This document shows positions 23,938 to 35,008 of a stretch of 64,000 nucleotides of DNA, in pieces; positions within the stretch are counted from its first letter, which is position 1; each line of letters opens with the position of its first letter. The notes beneath the pieces were generated by a model, which was not told where the DNA came from, did no database searches, and saw nothing but the letters and a program-made list of their open reading frames with translations. The stretch spans positions 558,001-622,000 of the forward strand of contig JAWZYV010014418.1 in NCBI GenBank assembly GCA_038373885.1, in the 5' to 3' direction. Position numbers and translations under genes: made by a program. The stretch comes from Cheiracanthium punctorium. Lineage: Eukaryota; Arthropoda; Arachnida; Araneae; Cheiracanthiidae.

Positions 23938-24085
23938 TTTTTTTTTTAATTTAACAAAATTTGTTTGGTTAGACAGTTTGGTAGTTTTGTTTTGTTGATT
24001 TCACAAAAGTTTGCCTCATTCAACCAAATCGATTTAACAAAATGCTTTTAATTTTAACAAAAACGTTTGGTTGAAATTGGACCAA
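23938..24085. repeat. Partial copy of the palindrome-rich repeat
   Basis: The stretch carries the same run of motifs (TTTAACAAAATTTGTTTGG, TTGTTGATTTCACAAAA, TTTAACAAAAACGTTTGGTTG) as the elements at 6345-6675 and 26755-27078. It is shorter and has no clear ends. Confidence 0.5.
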
Positions 24086-24408
24086 TCAGAATCTTTCAAC
24101 AATCAGTTTACGCTAAGAGTAATAAGTACACGGTCTTAAAACCGCGATCACAATGCCTTTTCCGTTTCCTTGGGTTTTACAATTTATTGTCTTATTACCA
24201 TGTATGTCCTATTTTCTGTGTACGTATATATTCTATTCTTTGTTACTCCGACAGAAGTAGAGAACCGAACAGCTTTCCGGCTCCGAATCGGTAGAAACAA
24301 AGAATGCATGCGTCAATGGACGGTGCGGGGCGAGGCAGACGAAAGATCGGATATTTCAAAAACAGTTAGTGACGCTAACGTCCATTTTATTAATGCATTG
24401 AACTAGGG

Positions 24409-24902
24409 CAGAGGTTCCCAAACTGGGTGCCGCGGCACCCTAGGGTGCCACGAGCGTATGTTAGGGGTGCCGTGGAGATAATCAAGAAAAGTGTTTCGGT
24501 GGAGTATTAATTTCCTCTGAACCGGTATCCCCAAGAAAGTGAGCAAAGCCGATCACTAAGTGGGCTCAAACAAAAATATTTCAGTCAAGTTCAAGACTGT
24601 CCTGTAGCCTCTCTTTCATAGGAACACCCTGAAAGAGGGGTATTGTCGAAATTCTATATCCCTTTCCCAAGAGAGTACTTTCTTGATAGTTATCCCTATA
24701 AACAAACAAACAAAAAATTACGTAAAATGCATCCAAACTGCTTCATTCTAACCTTCATATTCATATTGCTTTAAAGGAAATCTGCCGCGAAAGTTTTTAG
24801 CCTGAAAAGGGTGCCGTGAAATGTTTTTAGCCTGACAAGGGTGCCACGAAATGCTTTTAGCCTGACAAGGGTGCCGCGGGGGGAAAAGTTTGGGAACCCC
24901 TG
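24409..24902 (+). mobile_element. hAT MITE, CAGAGGTTCCCAAACT termini, copy 1
   Basis: The termini are CAGAGGTTCCCAAACT and AGTTTGGGAACCCCTG, flanked by the exact 8-bp duplication AACTAGGG (24401-24408 and 24903-24910). The right third contains three tandem units of about 33 bp ending in TTTTTAGCCTGACAAGGGTG, or variants. Copy 2 of the same family lies inverted at 25182-25665. No transposase frame is present. Confidence 0.93.
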
Positions 24903-25181
24903 AACTAGGGATTATATAAAATCTCATTCATCCTGGATACTGTTTCGCTTCTAAAACCTGGTGTCTTTTCCCGACCTCCATTATTGTTTTGTGCCCTCAA
25001 TACTTTTGACTGACGTATAGATTTAACTCCGTGGCAGTGTATTTTGCAATCCAAGCTGGCTAATTCCACGATACCACTGATATTCAGGTGTACAAAGCCG
25101 TTCTCCTGAACGAATCTAGAAACTTCAGACCACATCAAAAACAACAAATACTAAATAAACTAATCGACTGAGGACTTACAG

Positions 25182-25665
25182 TAAGGGTTCCCAAACTTTT
25201 TCCCCCGCGGCACCCTTGTCAGGCTAAAAGCATTTCGTGGCACCCTTGTCAGGCTAAAAACATTTCACGGCACCCTTTTCAGGCTAAAAACTTTCGCGGC
25301 AGATTTCCTTTAAAGCAATATGAATATGAAGGTTAGAATGAAGCAGTTTGGCTGCATTTTACGTTAGTTTTTGTTTGTTTGTTTATAGGAATAACTATCA
25401 AGAAAGTACTCTCGTGGGAATGGGATATAGAATTTCGACAATCAGGGAGTTCCTATGAAAGAGAGGCTACAGGACAGTCTTGAACTTGACTGAAATATAT
25501 TTGTTTGAGCCCACTTAGTGATCGGCTTGGCTCACTTTCTTGGGGATACCGGTTCAGAGGAAATTATTACTCCACCGAAACACTTTTCTTGATTATCTCC
25601 ACGGCACCCCTGGCATACGCTCGTGGTACCCTAGGGTGCCGCGGCACCCAGTTTGGGAACCTCTG
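25182..25665 (-). mobile_element. hAT MITE, CAGAGGTTCCCAAACT termini, copy 2
   Basis: Over its whole length this is the reverse complement of 24409-24902, including the three 33-bp units and the CCACTTAGTGATCGGC segment. Its own duplication, ACTTACAG against ACTTACAA (25174-25181 and 25666-25673), differs from that of copy 1. The pair therefore arose by two separate insertions, not by one inverted duplication. The outer left terminus has two substitutions. Confidence 0.9.
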
Positions 25666-25679
25666 ACTTACAAAGTTAG

Positions 25680-26750
25680 TCAAAATTTTCTGAAGTAAGT
25701 CTAAATATTTTATCTATTCATCAAAATTTACTTTTTTCTTTTAATTCTTTTATCTGTATCTACATAGTATAAAACAACTCTATGTCAGATTTAAAAAGCT
25801 AAGCGCTAGAATCACATCTGTCTTCGGGGGATAAAATTAATATACGTATATTCAAAGTTGATAGCCTAGATAACGAAATGCTTATTTGATTTAAAGACTT
25901 CTGCAATGTTTGCACTATATTCTTCATTCACTTTGAGCTTATCACAGGTGATCTGTTTTATTTTTTATTTCGATTTCAGTTCAGGGTTGTTTGCATGCTT
26001 CCAGCGAAAAATAGCACCAGCTGCTTAATACCTTGTTTAAAAAAAACTGTTCCTTGTTTACTCATGGTTCAAATATTTTTCGTGATACCTGGCGATTGTA
26101 ATTAATATTAAATCTTAAGCTATACACCGAAACTAAGTAATAATTTATCAAGTATTCCTTACATGCAATATAAGCGTGAAAACAGAATTATGCGATAACA
26201 TGAAATAAGTTTGTTTGACACAGTTTATATTATTGACAACAGAATTAGAGAAACAGATGTATTTATTTATAAGTAATGTTACTCTAAATATACTGAACAT
26301 TTTTCATATCCTTACAAAGTATTATCATCTTGTTTAATTTATCTAATTATGTTCTTATTATGCATAAACAATGTTTCGTTAATTTAAAATCCTTAATTCA
26401 GCGGTTATTTGTGTGCATACCTACATCAATTTACGGCTAACGGTTATTTTGACATCTCACAAGAAACGCTTCTTTTACCGATACATATTAGTTGTTTTCA
26501 TGTGTAAGTGATAAATATTCTCCCAAATTTTGACATTAAATTATTTTCAATGTGACTACTTAATATAAAAACTTACTCATCATGAGTTTTGAATAATCTG
26601 ACTGTCTCTTATGCGGAGGGAAAAAAACCTAACGTTGAAGTTGATAAAATTAAACTTGTAGATATATAAAAGCGCTCAAATAAAAATGTAAATTTTGATA
26701 AATAGGTAATTAATTAGTTTTTACTTCTGAAACTCAACTGTTTATGTTTT
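25680..26750. other. Unassigned A/T-rich DNA
   Basis: No gene, RNA or bounded repeat was recognised. Confidence 0.5.
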
Positions 26751-26754
26751 AAAA

Positions 26755-27078
26755 AAATAACATCGTAAAATCAACAAAATAATTTTGTTAAACGAGCCAT
26801 GAACATACTTGTTAACAAAAAAATCTTGTTAATTCAAACAAGTAACTTGGTTGATTTTAACCAAATAAACCATTTAAACCAGTAGTTTGGTAAAATTAAG
26901 AATATATTTGTTTATTTTAACAAAATTCGTTGATTAAACTGACAAACTCTTTTGTTAAAATAACCAAATAATGTTAACAAAAAAAATTGTTAATTTGACA
27001 AAATTTCTTTGGCGCTATTTCAACCGGATAATTTTCTTGATTTAACAAAATGTTGTTGATTCAACAGGACTTTTTTTT
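26755..27078 (-). repeat. Palindrome-rich dispersed element, copy B
   Basis: This is the inverted homologue of 6345-6675; on the minus strand the same phrases follow in the same order over about 320 bp. It is built from AACAAAA/TTTTGTT and AACCAAA/TTTGGTT motifs, which would give several alternative hairpins. Confidence 0.65.
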
Positions 27079-27437
27079 GTAAGATAGTGTAGATATCTGG
27101 CGATATGAATCTCGCCTCCCTGACAGCCCCTGGAGCCATTAAGTTTGCAACTCGTGGAAATACTCGTGGAGTAGCAAAACAAAAAGTTAGAGAATAAAAC
27201 AAAACTCTTGTAATAGTCTCGTGAGTACTGTTCCTGTTTGTAATGGGAAACAAACCCTCCAAAAATTTGTTCCGTAAAACACAAAATATAAGTACTGTAA
27301 CATGGATTAAAGGTTGACTACTCACCAAAAGCTGCAATATAGCTAATTTAATTACTGTTTTAAAACTTTCCTTTTGCCGTCCCATTGAACAGCAACAACA
27401 AAAAAAAACCTTCGGGGTGAAAATCCTCTTTAACTTT

Positions 27438-27662
27438 GTGTGATTACGGCAACGCTACACTAGGGCGATCTGACAGGGGGGGGTGCCTTGGTAGGAGGAC
27501 TTTCTAAGGGGTTCCAACGCGTATTCACGTTACATCTGGAGAAAACCTACCAAAACTCCAGACCGTTAGATCGACAACCGCGCGATGGGACCCGAACCCG
27601 GGACCTTAACACTTCGGCCATCTACCATTTTAAGTGGCATAACCACTGTGCCCTGGTGAGGC
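27438..27662 (-). mobile_element. tRNA-derived SINE, type 2, copy 2
   Basis: The minus-strand head is CACAGTGGTTATGCCACTT, followed by the B-box-like GGTTCGGGTCCC and the same body as 19900-20133. The exact 13-bp duplication CCTCTTTAACTTT lies at 27425-27437 and 27663-27675. There is no long A-tail; the 3' end is close to GCCGTAATCACAC. Confidence 0.9.
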
Positions 27663-27728
27663 CCTCTTTAACTTTACTGGTCACTAATTTCCTTTCTTCT
27701 GTTCTTTTCCTAGACATAGTGCTGGCCA

Positions 27729-28005
27729 ACTCCTAAACATTATGAGATTTTTATAAAACTAATTTAATTATTTCTTTCTTGTAAAATGGCACGTAGACCC
27801 CCCCCCCGCATTAAATATTGCATCTTTTTCTTTTAGACAAAAATTCAAAAGAAAGCTATAAAATCATATATTTCTTAAAACTTCGCTGGAAATGAACGAA
27901 TCCTAAATATTAGCCAATTTTTACGAAACAATTTTTATCATTTTTCTCCTTGTTAAATGGCACTTAGAAACCAACCGCATTAAATATTGTAAGCTTTTAC
28001 TTTTG
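27729..28005 (+). repeat. Two-copy direct repeat, period about 170 bp
   Basis: CTCCTAAACATT, then TGTAAAATGGCACGTAGA, then GCATTAAATATTGCA (27729-27835) recur in the same order as CCTAAATATT, TGTTAAATGGCACTTAGA and GCATTAAATATTGTA (27898-28005). It is a diverged tandem duplication with no coding content. Confidence 0.6.
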
Positions 28006-28626
28006 AAACACCCTAGTGTCCACCAACAAAAGTTAATTGTACATCATTTACCAGTTCGTGGTTTAGCAGTACCTTTAATCTTTTCTTCAGTGTCTCCGGG
28101 GGAAATTTTTCTTCTGACTGCAGTAATTGCTGTTCTAACTGCATAAGAGAAAATTCCTATCGTGAGAGAATTACTGTTCTAATTACATTACAGAAAATTT
28201 GGAGAGTAAAATTATTCGATGAATGTTTTCAGAGTAAGGGGGGTAAAATGGTTGAAAAGTGTTTAATAGTTCCTCCTGAAACCTTGAATATGTAAAGGTT
28301 TCATTTGGCTTTAATGGTTATTTTCAAAGGCAGTCGTCAGGCTCACCTACAGAGAATGCTTCCAACGGAAAAAAAAATGCCCTTGAAATTCTTTCCGAAT
28401 CCGACCATATTCTGAAGGGTTGGATTTTTAATCCCACGGTAATTTGCTAGAAATGAAATATTTTGCTTTTGTATTCTTTTTATTATCCCGGCATTGAAAA
28501 TTTTGGTGCGTTTCAACCTGTGACTGTCTCTTCTTCTTGTTTTACACCGAAGCCACTATAAATAAGTCTCGGGAAAAAACTATTTTAGGAATAAAAATTA
28601 ACTATAGGCTTTTAATCACGCTCGCA

Positions 28627-29112
28627 GAAAAATTCGTCTTTATAGACTGATTTATCCCTCAATTTTCAACGAATGATTTCCGTACTCTATGGAAACGTAA
28701 TATTACCGTGAGTTCTTCTTCCCAAAATCTGAAGAAGAGGAAAAAATATTCGTTGAATCTGAAGAAGTTTCTTCAATTGGCAGGAGAAAAACGAAACTGA
28801 TATTCTTCAAATAACGGAGATATTCCAGCAGCCCTGCTGCCAGAAAAAATTCCGTGAATTGAAGAAATAATTTTTGAGAGTGCGTCTTTGTACACTAAAG
28901 TATTCCTCATTTTTCAACGTATAATTTCGGTACTCCTTGGAAACGTTATTTTTCCGTGAACTATTCACAAAAATCTGAAGAGAAGAGGAAAAAAATTTCG
29001 TTGTATCTGAAAAATTTTCTTCAATTAACAGGAGAAAAAAAAAGAAACGGAGATATTCCGTCAGTATTGCTGCAAAATTTCCGTGAATTGAAGAAATAAT
29101 TTTTGAGAGTGC
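28627..29112 (+). repeat. Tandem duplication, two units of about 240 bp
   Basis: Two consecutive units share the order of CAACG(A/T)ATAATTTC-like, GGAAACGT, GAAGAGGAAAAA, TTCTTCAATT, GGAGATATTCC and CCGTGAATTGAAGAAATAATTTTTGAGAGTGC. Unit 1 runs to about 28882 and unit 2 to 29112. A 104-codon minus-strand frame spans the second unit but carries no family motif and is likely chance. Confidence 0.7.
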
Positions 29113-29209
29113 AGCTAACATTACGCTTCAAATCATAATGTACTGGCACTATAATAAAGTTATATTTATAAACCACATATATTTTATCCAAACTCTGAAC
29201 AGAGAAAAA

Positions 29210-29975
29210 TATGTTTGATTTTCCAATAATGAAATAAAATTTTATCTAGAAACACAAACTCTTTTCAGTTTGTAAAAGTTGTTATCTTTTCCGTTCCTTA
29301 AATAAATCATCCTCTGTGACGTCATCAAATAAGAGCATTAAACTTGCACTCTTTTCCATGAGTGCAAGTGATGAGTGAAAGCTCTTTTCCATGCTTGTTG
29401 TAAGATTTATAGACGCGTTTGAGAAAAACATGAGAGAATTATGCTTACAAGTTGTTATTACTATGCCAGTTGAATCGGAAAACGGTTAATGTTCTATCGT
29501 TAGTGAATAATACTTCAGCTTTTTATTTCCCCTAATAGTTCGTAATCATAAAATTGATTAATTTAGAACAGATCGGTGATGATAGTTTTCAGAAACTGTC
29601 GGCTAACCATGTGATTATCGAAACATTACAAAAGGGTGGGTCTTTTCGTTTAAAGATCACTGTAATACATTTTCTTTTATCTGCCTCATTACCATTTATA
29701 TTTCCTTCAATAACCTTTTATAATTATTGCAGTGAAGAACATGTCTGAAAAGTAACGAACAAAAATTTTAGTGGCAACGATGCATCACTTTTTATGAATA
29801 GCAAAGACATTCATTTGCAGATGAAAACATTCCATTTCACGTAGTAATTTTCATTTTTAACTTTTCGAACTCTGAGAAACTACGTGGTTCTGTGATAAAT
29901 GCATAAGCTTATTAAGAGGATCAAAAATTTTTATGTAATTCACGCCCAATACGAAAGAATTTAATGATCACGAAA
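29210..29975. other. Unassigned DNA
   Basis: A 64-codon plus-strand frame (29554-29748) has no recognised motif. Nothing else was seen. Confidence 0.45.
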
Positions 29976-29977
29976 GC

Positions 29978-30330
29978 TGTCATTGTTGTTGTTGTTGCTT
30001 ATGCCCTCAGACCTCATGCGGTGCCAGATCCCCCATAGGTAGGGAGACGATGGGCAGAGGGGGGCGTCTTCCATTTTTAGTCGGCCCCAGTCTGAGGAAG
30101 TCCGATTTTACCCCGGAGTCCCTTAATTTTGTACCAATTCCCGAGTTGAGACCAAACCCCTGAAATCGCCATCCCCAGAGGTATCGTTTAACAACTTAGA
30201 GGACATTGGAGCCACGACAGATTTTACGTGCACTACCTCCTATTAGCGTACACGGTCCCACAGCAGTCGAACAGAGAAGGAATTGACCCTCCCAAGCACT
30301 GGCCAAGACGGATGCTGCTTCACTTGTCGT
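29978..30330 (-). mobile_element. SINE-like repeat with (CAA)n tail
   Basis: Read on the minus strand, the element ends in (CAA)n (TTGTTGTTGTTGTTG at 29981-29998). It contains a segment with GATTTTACGTGCAC and TAGCGTACACGGTC that is homologous to the body of the SINE at 18152-18433. The 5' head near 30330 is degenerate, with only a weak B-box-like GGTCAATTCC. Target duplications were not found. Confidence 0.55.
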
Positions 30331-30364
30331 ATATTCATTCAACAATTTGTTGCTTTTCTGTGAA

Positions 30365-30404
30365 TTTTTGAAATGTGTCAAAAACTTTTCGGACACCCTG
30401 TATA
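30365..30404. repeat. Lone TIR-like end, CACCCTGTA
   Basis: CAAAAACTTTTCGGACACCCTGTATA reads inward from a TA as CAGGGTGTCCGAAAAG, a terminus type found in TA-targeting DNA transposons. No partner end is visible. Confidence 0.35.
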
Positions 30405-31069
30405 ACTCAGATTTGGCTTAAAATGATACTCGGTGGCCATATGAAATACATCATTCACTATCGCTAGGGGATCACTAAGGAGTTTGAAATCGTGAACTGT
30501 TACGGTGGAATTCAGTATGCAATGGAATTTAATAGACGAGATTCAATAGAATTAATTATATATTTTAACCTTTACTTACAAGGGGGCGAACTTATAGTAC
30601 GGACGAAAGTTGAGTTTAATGAATTGATTATTACAGCTAATGATAATTTTCTAATCACTGATGCTTTCTGAGAACATAAGTTGATATCATGTAGAACGGC
30701 AGTTCTACTAGTGACGCAACCAGCCCCAACCAACCAACCGTAAAACTTCGCGGCACTTATATATAGAGCTAACTTTCCAATTTCTTTGTTGTTCTCTTCT
30801 GGATCTCGGAATCCGCTCTAACAATTTTTTTACAATTAATATATGATTTTAATCGGTGCCAAATTCGATGAGTGACGTCGTCGGTTAAGCTAGGAAAACT
30901 CGTTTTTCTTTATTTAATCCAGTTCAAAGAGGGAACTATTTAACCCGCGTAAGGAAATACGGAAAATGATCTCGTTTCAAAGGCGGTAAACAAGACAGAG
31001 AGCAGGGATACAGTGCTGTAGATCCGTGACAAGATTTCTACAAGTTACCTTATATCCTAAACCAGTTTG

Positions 31070-31150
31070 TTCGTAGGCAGCTGGTACAATGCGCTTCCTC
31101 TTTCTGATCAGAAAATTTAGGTTCTGTACCCGATGTAGCACTTTTGCGAG
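31070..31150 (+). other. tRNA-like module
   Basis: AGCTGGTACAATGCGC could be a D-arm/A box. TTTCTGATCAGAAA is a palindrome at the anticodon-arm position, and TAGGTTCTGTACCC resembles a B box with T-arm. The acceptor stem does not pair convincingly. It is probably a tRNA-derived relic. Confidence 0.35.
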
Positions 31151-32395
31151 ATGAGCTTTGTGTTACTGTCGTTTTTATTTTATTTTATTTTTAAAAAATA
31201 ATAAGAGATTATTATATACTTATTTTTTCTGTAATTTATTTTGCTATAATTAATAATTAAAAATAGTTAAGACTTTGAATTAAAAAAATAATTAATTTAA
31301 GTATTTTTTGGTAAAACTCCTTCCTAACTTTTTCTTTAAGTATTTCGTTTCCCTAGTATTTTGATAGCTATTTCTAATTAAATTAAGTCTTTATTTTTCT
31401 AATATTATTAATTCTATTTGGAAAATTCAATATGTAATTAATATTTCAATGATTTTTTTTTCTCTTCAGAAAGCTCACATAATTAATTAATAATATTTAT
31501 TATTTAGTATTCAAAGGAAAATAAATAGTAGTTTTACTTACTAACTAGTTTTAATAATAATTCTTTTACTCTTCATGTATATATAAAATTTATTGTAATT
31601 ATTGATTTATAATTTTAAGACCATTATTTTTCCAATTCTTAGGTTTTCTCAGTTTCTCATTCCTTTAAATACTGGATTTAAAATTTTGTTCAATACTTTT
31701 CAGATAGAAATTTGATTAATTAATCTAAATTTATACATGCACTGTATTTTGTATTAGACATTTAAAGGCCAGAGATGGCATCTAAAACAAGATGTTGTGC
31801 CCACCCGAGCCGAGTTGATAAGATACTGAAGATGGTAGATAACTGAAGTATAAATGTCCAGGGTTCTGGTCTACCGGATGGCTGATAATCTAAAAATTCG
31901 GAGTTTTGGACGGTTTTTCTCACGATGTAACGTAAATACGCTTCAAAAGCACTAAGAGAGTCAACCGCGCAAGACCCTTATTCTTAAACTGGTAGTTCAT
32001 CTAAACGTTCTCTAAAAAAATGAAATTATCAACTGATAAAAAAACAAACAAACATAGTATGAAGTTAGTTTTCTAAAAAGCGACATAAAACCAATTATAA
32101 ACAATAATTTTTTGAGTAATTTTCTATTTTATTAATGATTATAGTCATTAATTAATTTAATCAACAATTTTGAGATGTATCATTAACTTAGTTAAAAATT
32201 TAGCTTAGAGATAGCTTTAAACTGAAAGCAAACATTGCATTAATAGATTACATTACATTAAAATAATAGAACGAGTAACTAGATTATCATTAATTAAGAA
32301 CGAGATTATTAAATTAATAATTTTAACGAATCTTAACTTACGGTTATCGTTAAACTGAATGCAAATTAATGAATCACAATGCATTAAAACAATGG
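31150..32395. other. Unassigned very A/T-rich DNA
   Basis: No gene or bounded repeat seen. Confidence 0.5.
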
Positions 32396-32411
32396 AACCA
32401 ATAGTTATATA

Positions 32412-32636
32412 TTGTTGTTGTTATTCTAGAATTACGGCCGATTATAGCTACACGTAGGCTCTAAGCCGAGACGTGGGGTGCCCTCCGTGGGGGTTTTTCT
32501 AAGGGGTCCTAACCCGTATTTACGCTGTTTTGGAGAAAAACTCCGAATGATTAGGTCGGCGGACGCAACCTGGTTTCGAACCAGGCACCTTCCGTCTCCC
32601 AGTTCAGAGCGCTGTGCGCTCGGCCACTGATGGGGC
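32412..32636 (-). mobile_element. tRNA-derived SINE, type 3, with (CAA)n tail
   Basis: The minus-strand head reads CAGTGGCCGAGCGCACAGCG, then CTGGTTCGAAACCAGG, a B box within a clean T-arm hairpin. The body shares TTTCTAAGGGG, TTTACG and GGAGAAAA with the type 2 SINEs when viewed on the plus strand, although the head differs. A (CAA)n tail (plus-strand TTGTTGTTG at 32412) and the exact 14-bp duplication CCAATAGTTATATA (32398-32411 and 32637-32650) mark a retrotransposed copy. Confidence 0.92.
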
Positions 32637-33017
32637 CCAATAGTTATATAATCATAGTAAAAAAGTTAACTTACGTTTAGCATTAAACTGAATGCAAATT
32701 TATGAAATAAAATCAAAGATGGTGGCAGGGATACTAATCTGTACTCGACCCAAATTATAAATAGAAAATTACTCAAAAGATTATTGATTATAATCAGTAT
32801 TATGTCTCTTATTATAAAATTCTAACAAAAATATGTCAATTTTCTGTTACATGTTACAAAAGAACTTGCTGTGACTTTTTTAGTCAAATACTCTGATACT
32901 GCATGAAAACAGGTTTGTTTATTTATTTACATAACTTAGTGTCAAGCAAACTTCCGAAATTCGCCCTTGAAACTAATTTATTATCTTCTGACCATACCCT
33001 TAAAAAGTAATGATATC

Positions 33018-33744
33018 CCCATGCAAAAACCCTTAACTGGTTAAAAAATTTGTGACGCAGCATTTTAATTTATAGCTCTATGAATTTTAAATATGGGTCT
33101 TAAAAATAATGATATCAAATTTTGAGTGACGCCCTGCTGAGAATTTTAAAGATTTGTTTTTAAATTCCATTACAGTTACTTTCGTTTTATTTTCTACAGA
33201 AGATTTACGCATTTAGGCAATGCTTTTAATTATGAAATACACTGTCAAATATATCACACTTTCACTGAGTCTATATATAATGTATTCAAATGAATTTATT
33301 TCAATAATTTAATTTATCTTTTGCGTCACGCTATCCAAAAGGGCAAGCAAAATTTTCATATACATTGTACTTAGTTTGGTTACTATGACACTAACTAAAT
33401 ATTTATGTAAATTTTATTTGCCCTTTTGGATAGCGTGACGCAAAAGATAAATTAAATTATTGAAATAAATTCATTTGAATACATTATATAGACTCAGTGA
33501 AAGTGTGATATATTTGACAGTGTATATCATAATTAAAAGCATTGCTTAAATGCGTAAATCTTCTTTAGAAAATAAAACGAAAGTAACTGTAATGGAATTT
33601 AAAAACAAATCTTTAAAATTCCCAGCAGGGCGTCACTCAAAATTTGATATCATTATTTTTAATACCCATATTTAAAATTCATAGAGCTATAAATTAAAAT
33701 GCTGCGTCACAAATTTTTTAACCAGTTAAGGGTTTTTGCATGGG
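33018..33744. mobile_element. 0.73-kb near-perfect palindrome (foldback element)
   Basis: The left end CCCATGCAAAAACCCTTAAC has its exact inverse at the right end (33725-33744). The arms of about 335 bp (33018-33353 and 33409-33744) differ at only a few positions. A spacer of about 55 bp, including TTTGGTTACTATGACACT, separates them. The few arm differences suggest a young insertion or ongoing conversion between arms. No transposase frame and no clear target duplication were found, so the superfamily is unknown. Confidence 0.88.
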
Positions 33745-33749
33745 TACAT

Positions 33750-34830
33750 TATACTTGTATAACAATTAAGATTACATAATCCTCAAGAACCATTAGAACA
33801 GACAATTCAAATAAAAAGTTTATTTCAAGGCCACACTAAAATCTTGCAAATCATGCTTAGACAATAATATTAACTCAAAACGCTACTATGAACCCCCCCC
33901 CCCCTACTATTCTAAATCAACAGTGAATTAGATTTGTTGCTAACCGCACGTCAAAAGCGTGTCTGCGCGGATGAATCAGATTTGACAACCATTATATTCT
34001 AAATATTCTATTACGAAATGAAGATATAATGTTTTGGGTGCGTTCATTTTGTGGTTAAAAACTGGGTGGTTCTGTTACCTACTGAAGAAACCTTGCACGC
34101 TACAATGACAGTTAACTTAACATGCATCACTACACCTTTGATGCAAAAAGTCACGCAAAAAGCTCGTCTAGTACATACTTTTCTATCCACTATGTTCTGA
34201 TATACATGAGGACATTCAGACATCACATATTTTGAAAATTAAAATTTAATGGCATTTTAAACGTTACTGAAATTATGTGATTAGTTCCTGCATATCATTC
34301 CTGTATTGTTTTTAAGTATACGTACAACCCCATTCATGATTTTATTTCACGATTCGCGTTTCTGGTTATTCACAAAAAAGAAAAAGTATCTAAAGAAGTT
34401 TGGTAATTTGGAGCTAATGAGAAGAGTAACAATCTCAAAAAGACACAGAAACTTCACATGCAAATATAGGTCTGCGATGGGGCCATTTTTTGGAGCAAAT
34501 GGATATTTAATATAATAATCCTGTAAATTTCATTGTGCTATTTTCTATGAAAGAAAGACAATGAGCGTCAAAAGACTTACAGAAAAATGTGGTTTTAGCG
34601 AAAATTTTCTTATAAATTTTCGCTTTTGTTGTTCAGAAATTTAAAAAGAAAACTAGTTCAAAAAGTTGCATATAAAGGGTGCTCGTACATGAAAAATGGA
34701 GGAGAGTCCGTGTGTATTACATTCTCTTTATTTCGATGTAATTAGTATTGATAGACCTTTATCATATTCGTCTGGCAGAGCTTAGTTTATTGCAAGCTTG
34801 GAAAGGATATATATATTGACGAGCATGCAC
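33750..34830. other. Unassigned DNA
   Basis: Short frames (34044-34226 minus, 34306-34515 plus) lack motifs. A C-run lies near 33893-33904. Nothing else was seen. Confidence 0.45.
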
Positions 34831-34834
34831 AAGA

Positions 34835-34988
34835 CTACGTTTGGGCAATCTCCGGCCCGCGGGCAGAATGTGGCCTGGACAGGCTTTTTATCCGGCCTGC
34901 GGAACATATCAAACCCCATATAAATCCCAATTATACGGCCCGCGACTTCGCTAATAACCTAAAGTTTGGCCCGCAACTATCCAAAGGT
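34835..34988 (+). mobile_element. hAT-like MITE, GGCCCGC-rich, copy 1
   Basis: Phrases such as TTGGGCAATCTCCGGCCCGC, TTTTTATCCGGCCTGCGGAAC, AAATCCCAATTATACGG and CCCGCGACTTCGCTAA recur in the same order on the minus strand of 50440-50645. It abuts the hAT element at 35009. Ends are not firmly fixed. Confidence 0.6.
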
Positions 34989-35008
34989 TTCCCATACTTG
35001 CACTAGAC

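Noticed and set aside
27020..27385. 121-codon minus-strand frame
   Set aside because: Partly made of the palindrome-rich repeat; no family motif and no neighbouring exon signals.
28807..29121. 104-codon minus-strand frame
   Set aside because: It lies inside the tandem duplication, lacks any motif, and unit 1 of the duplication does not keep the same frame open.
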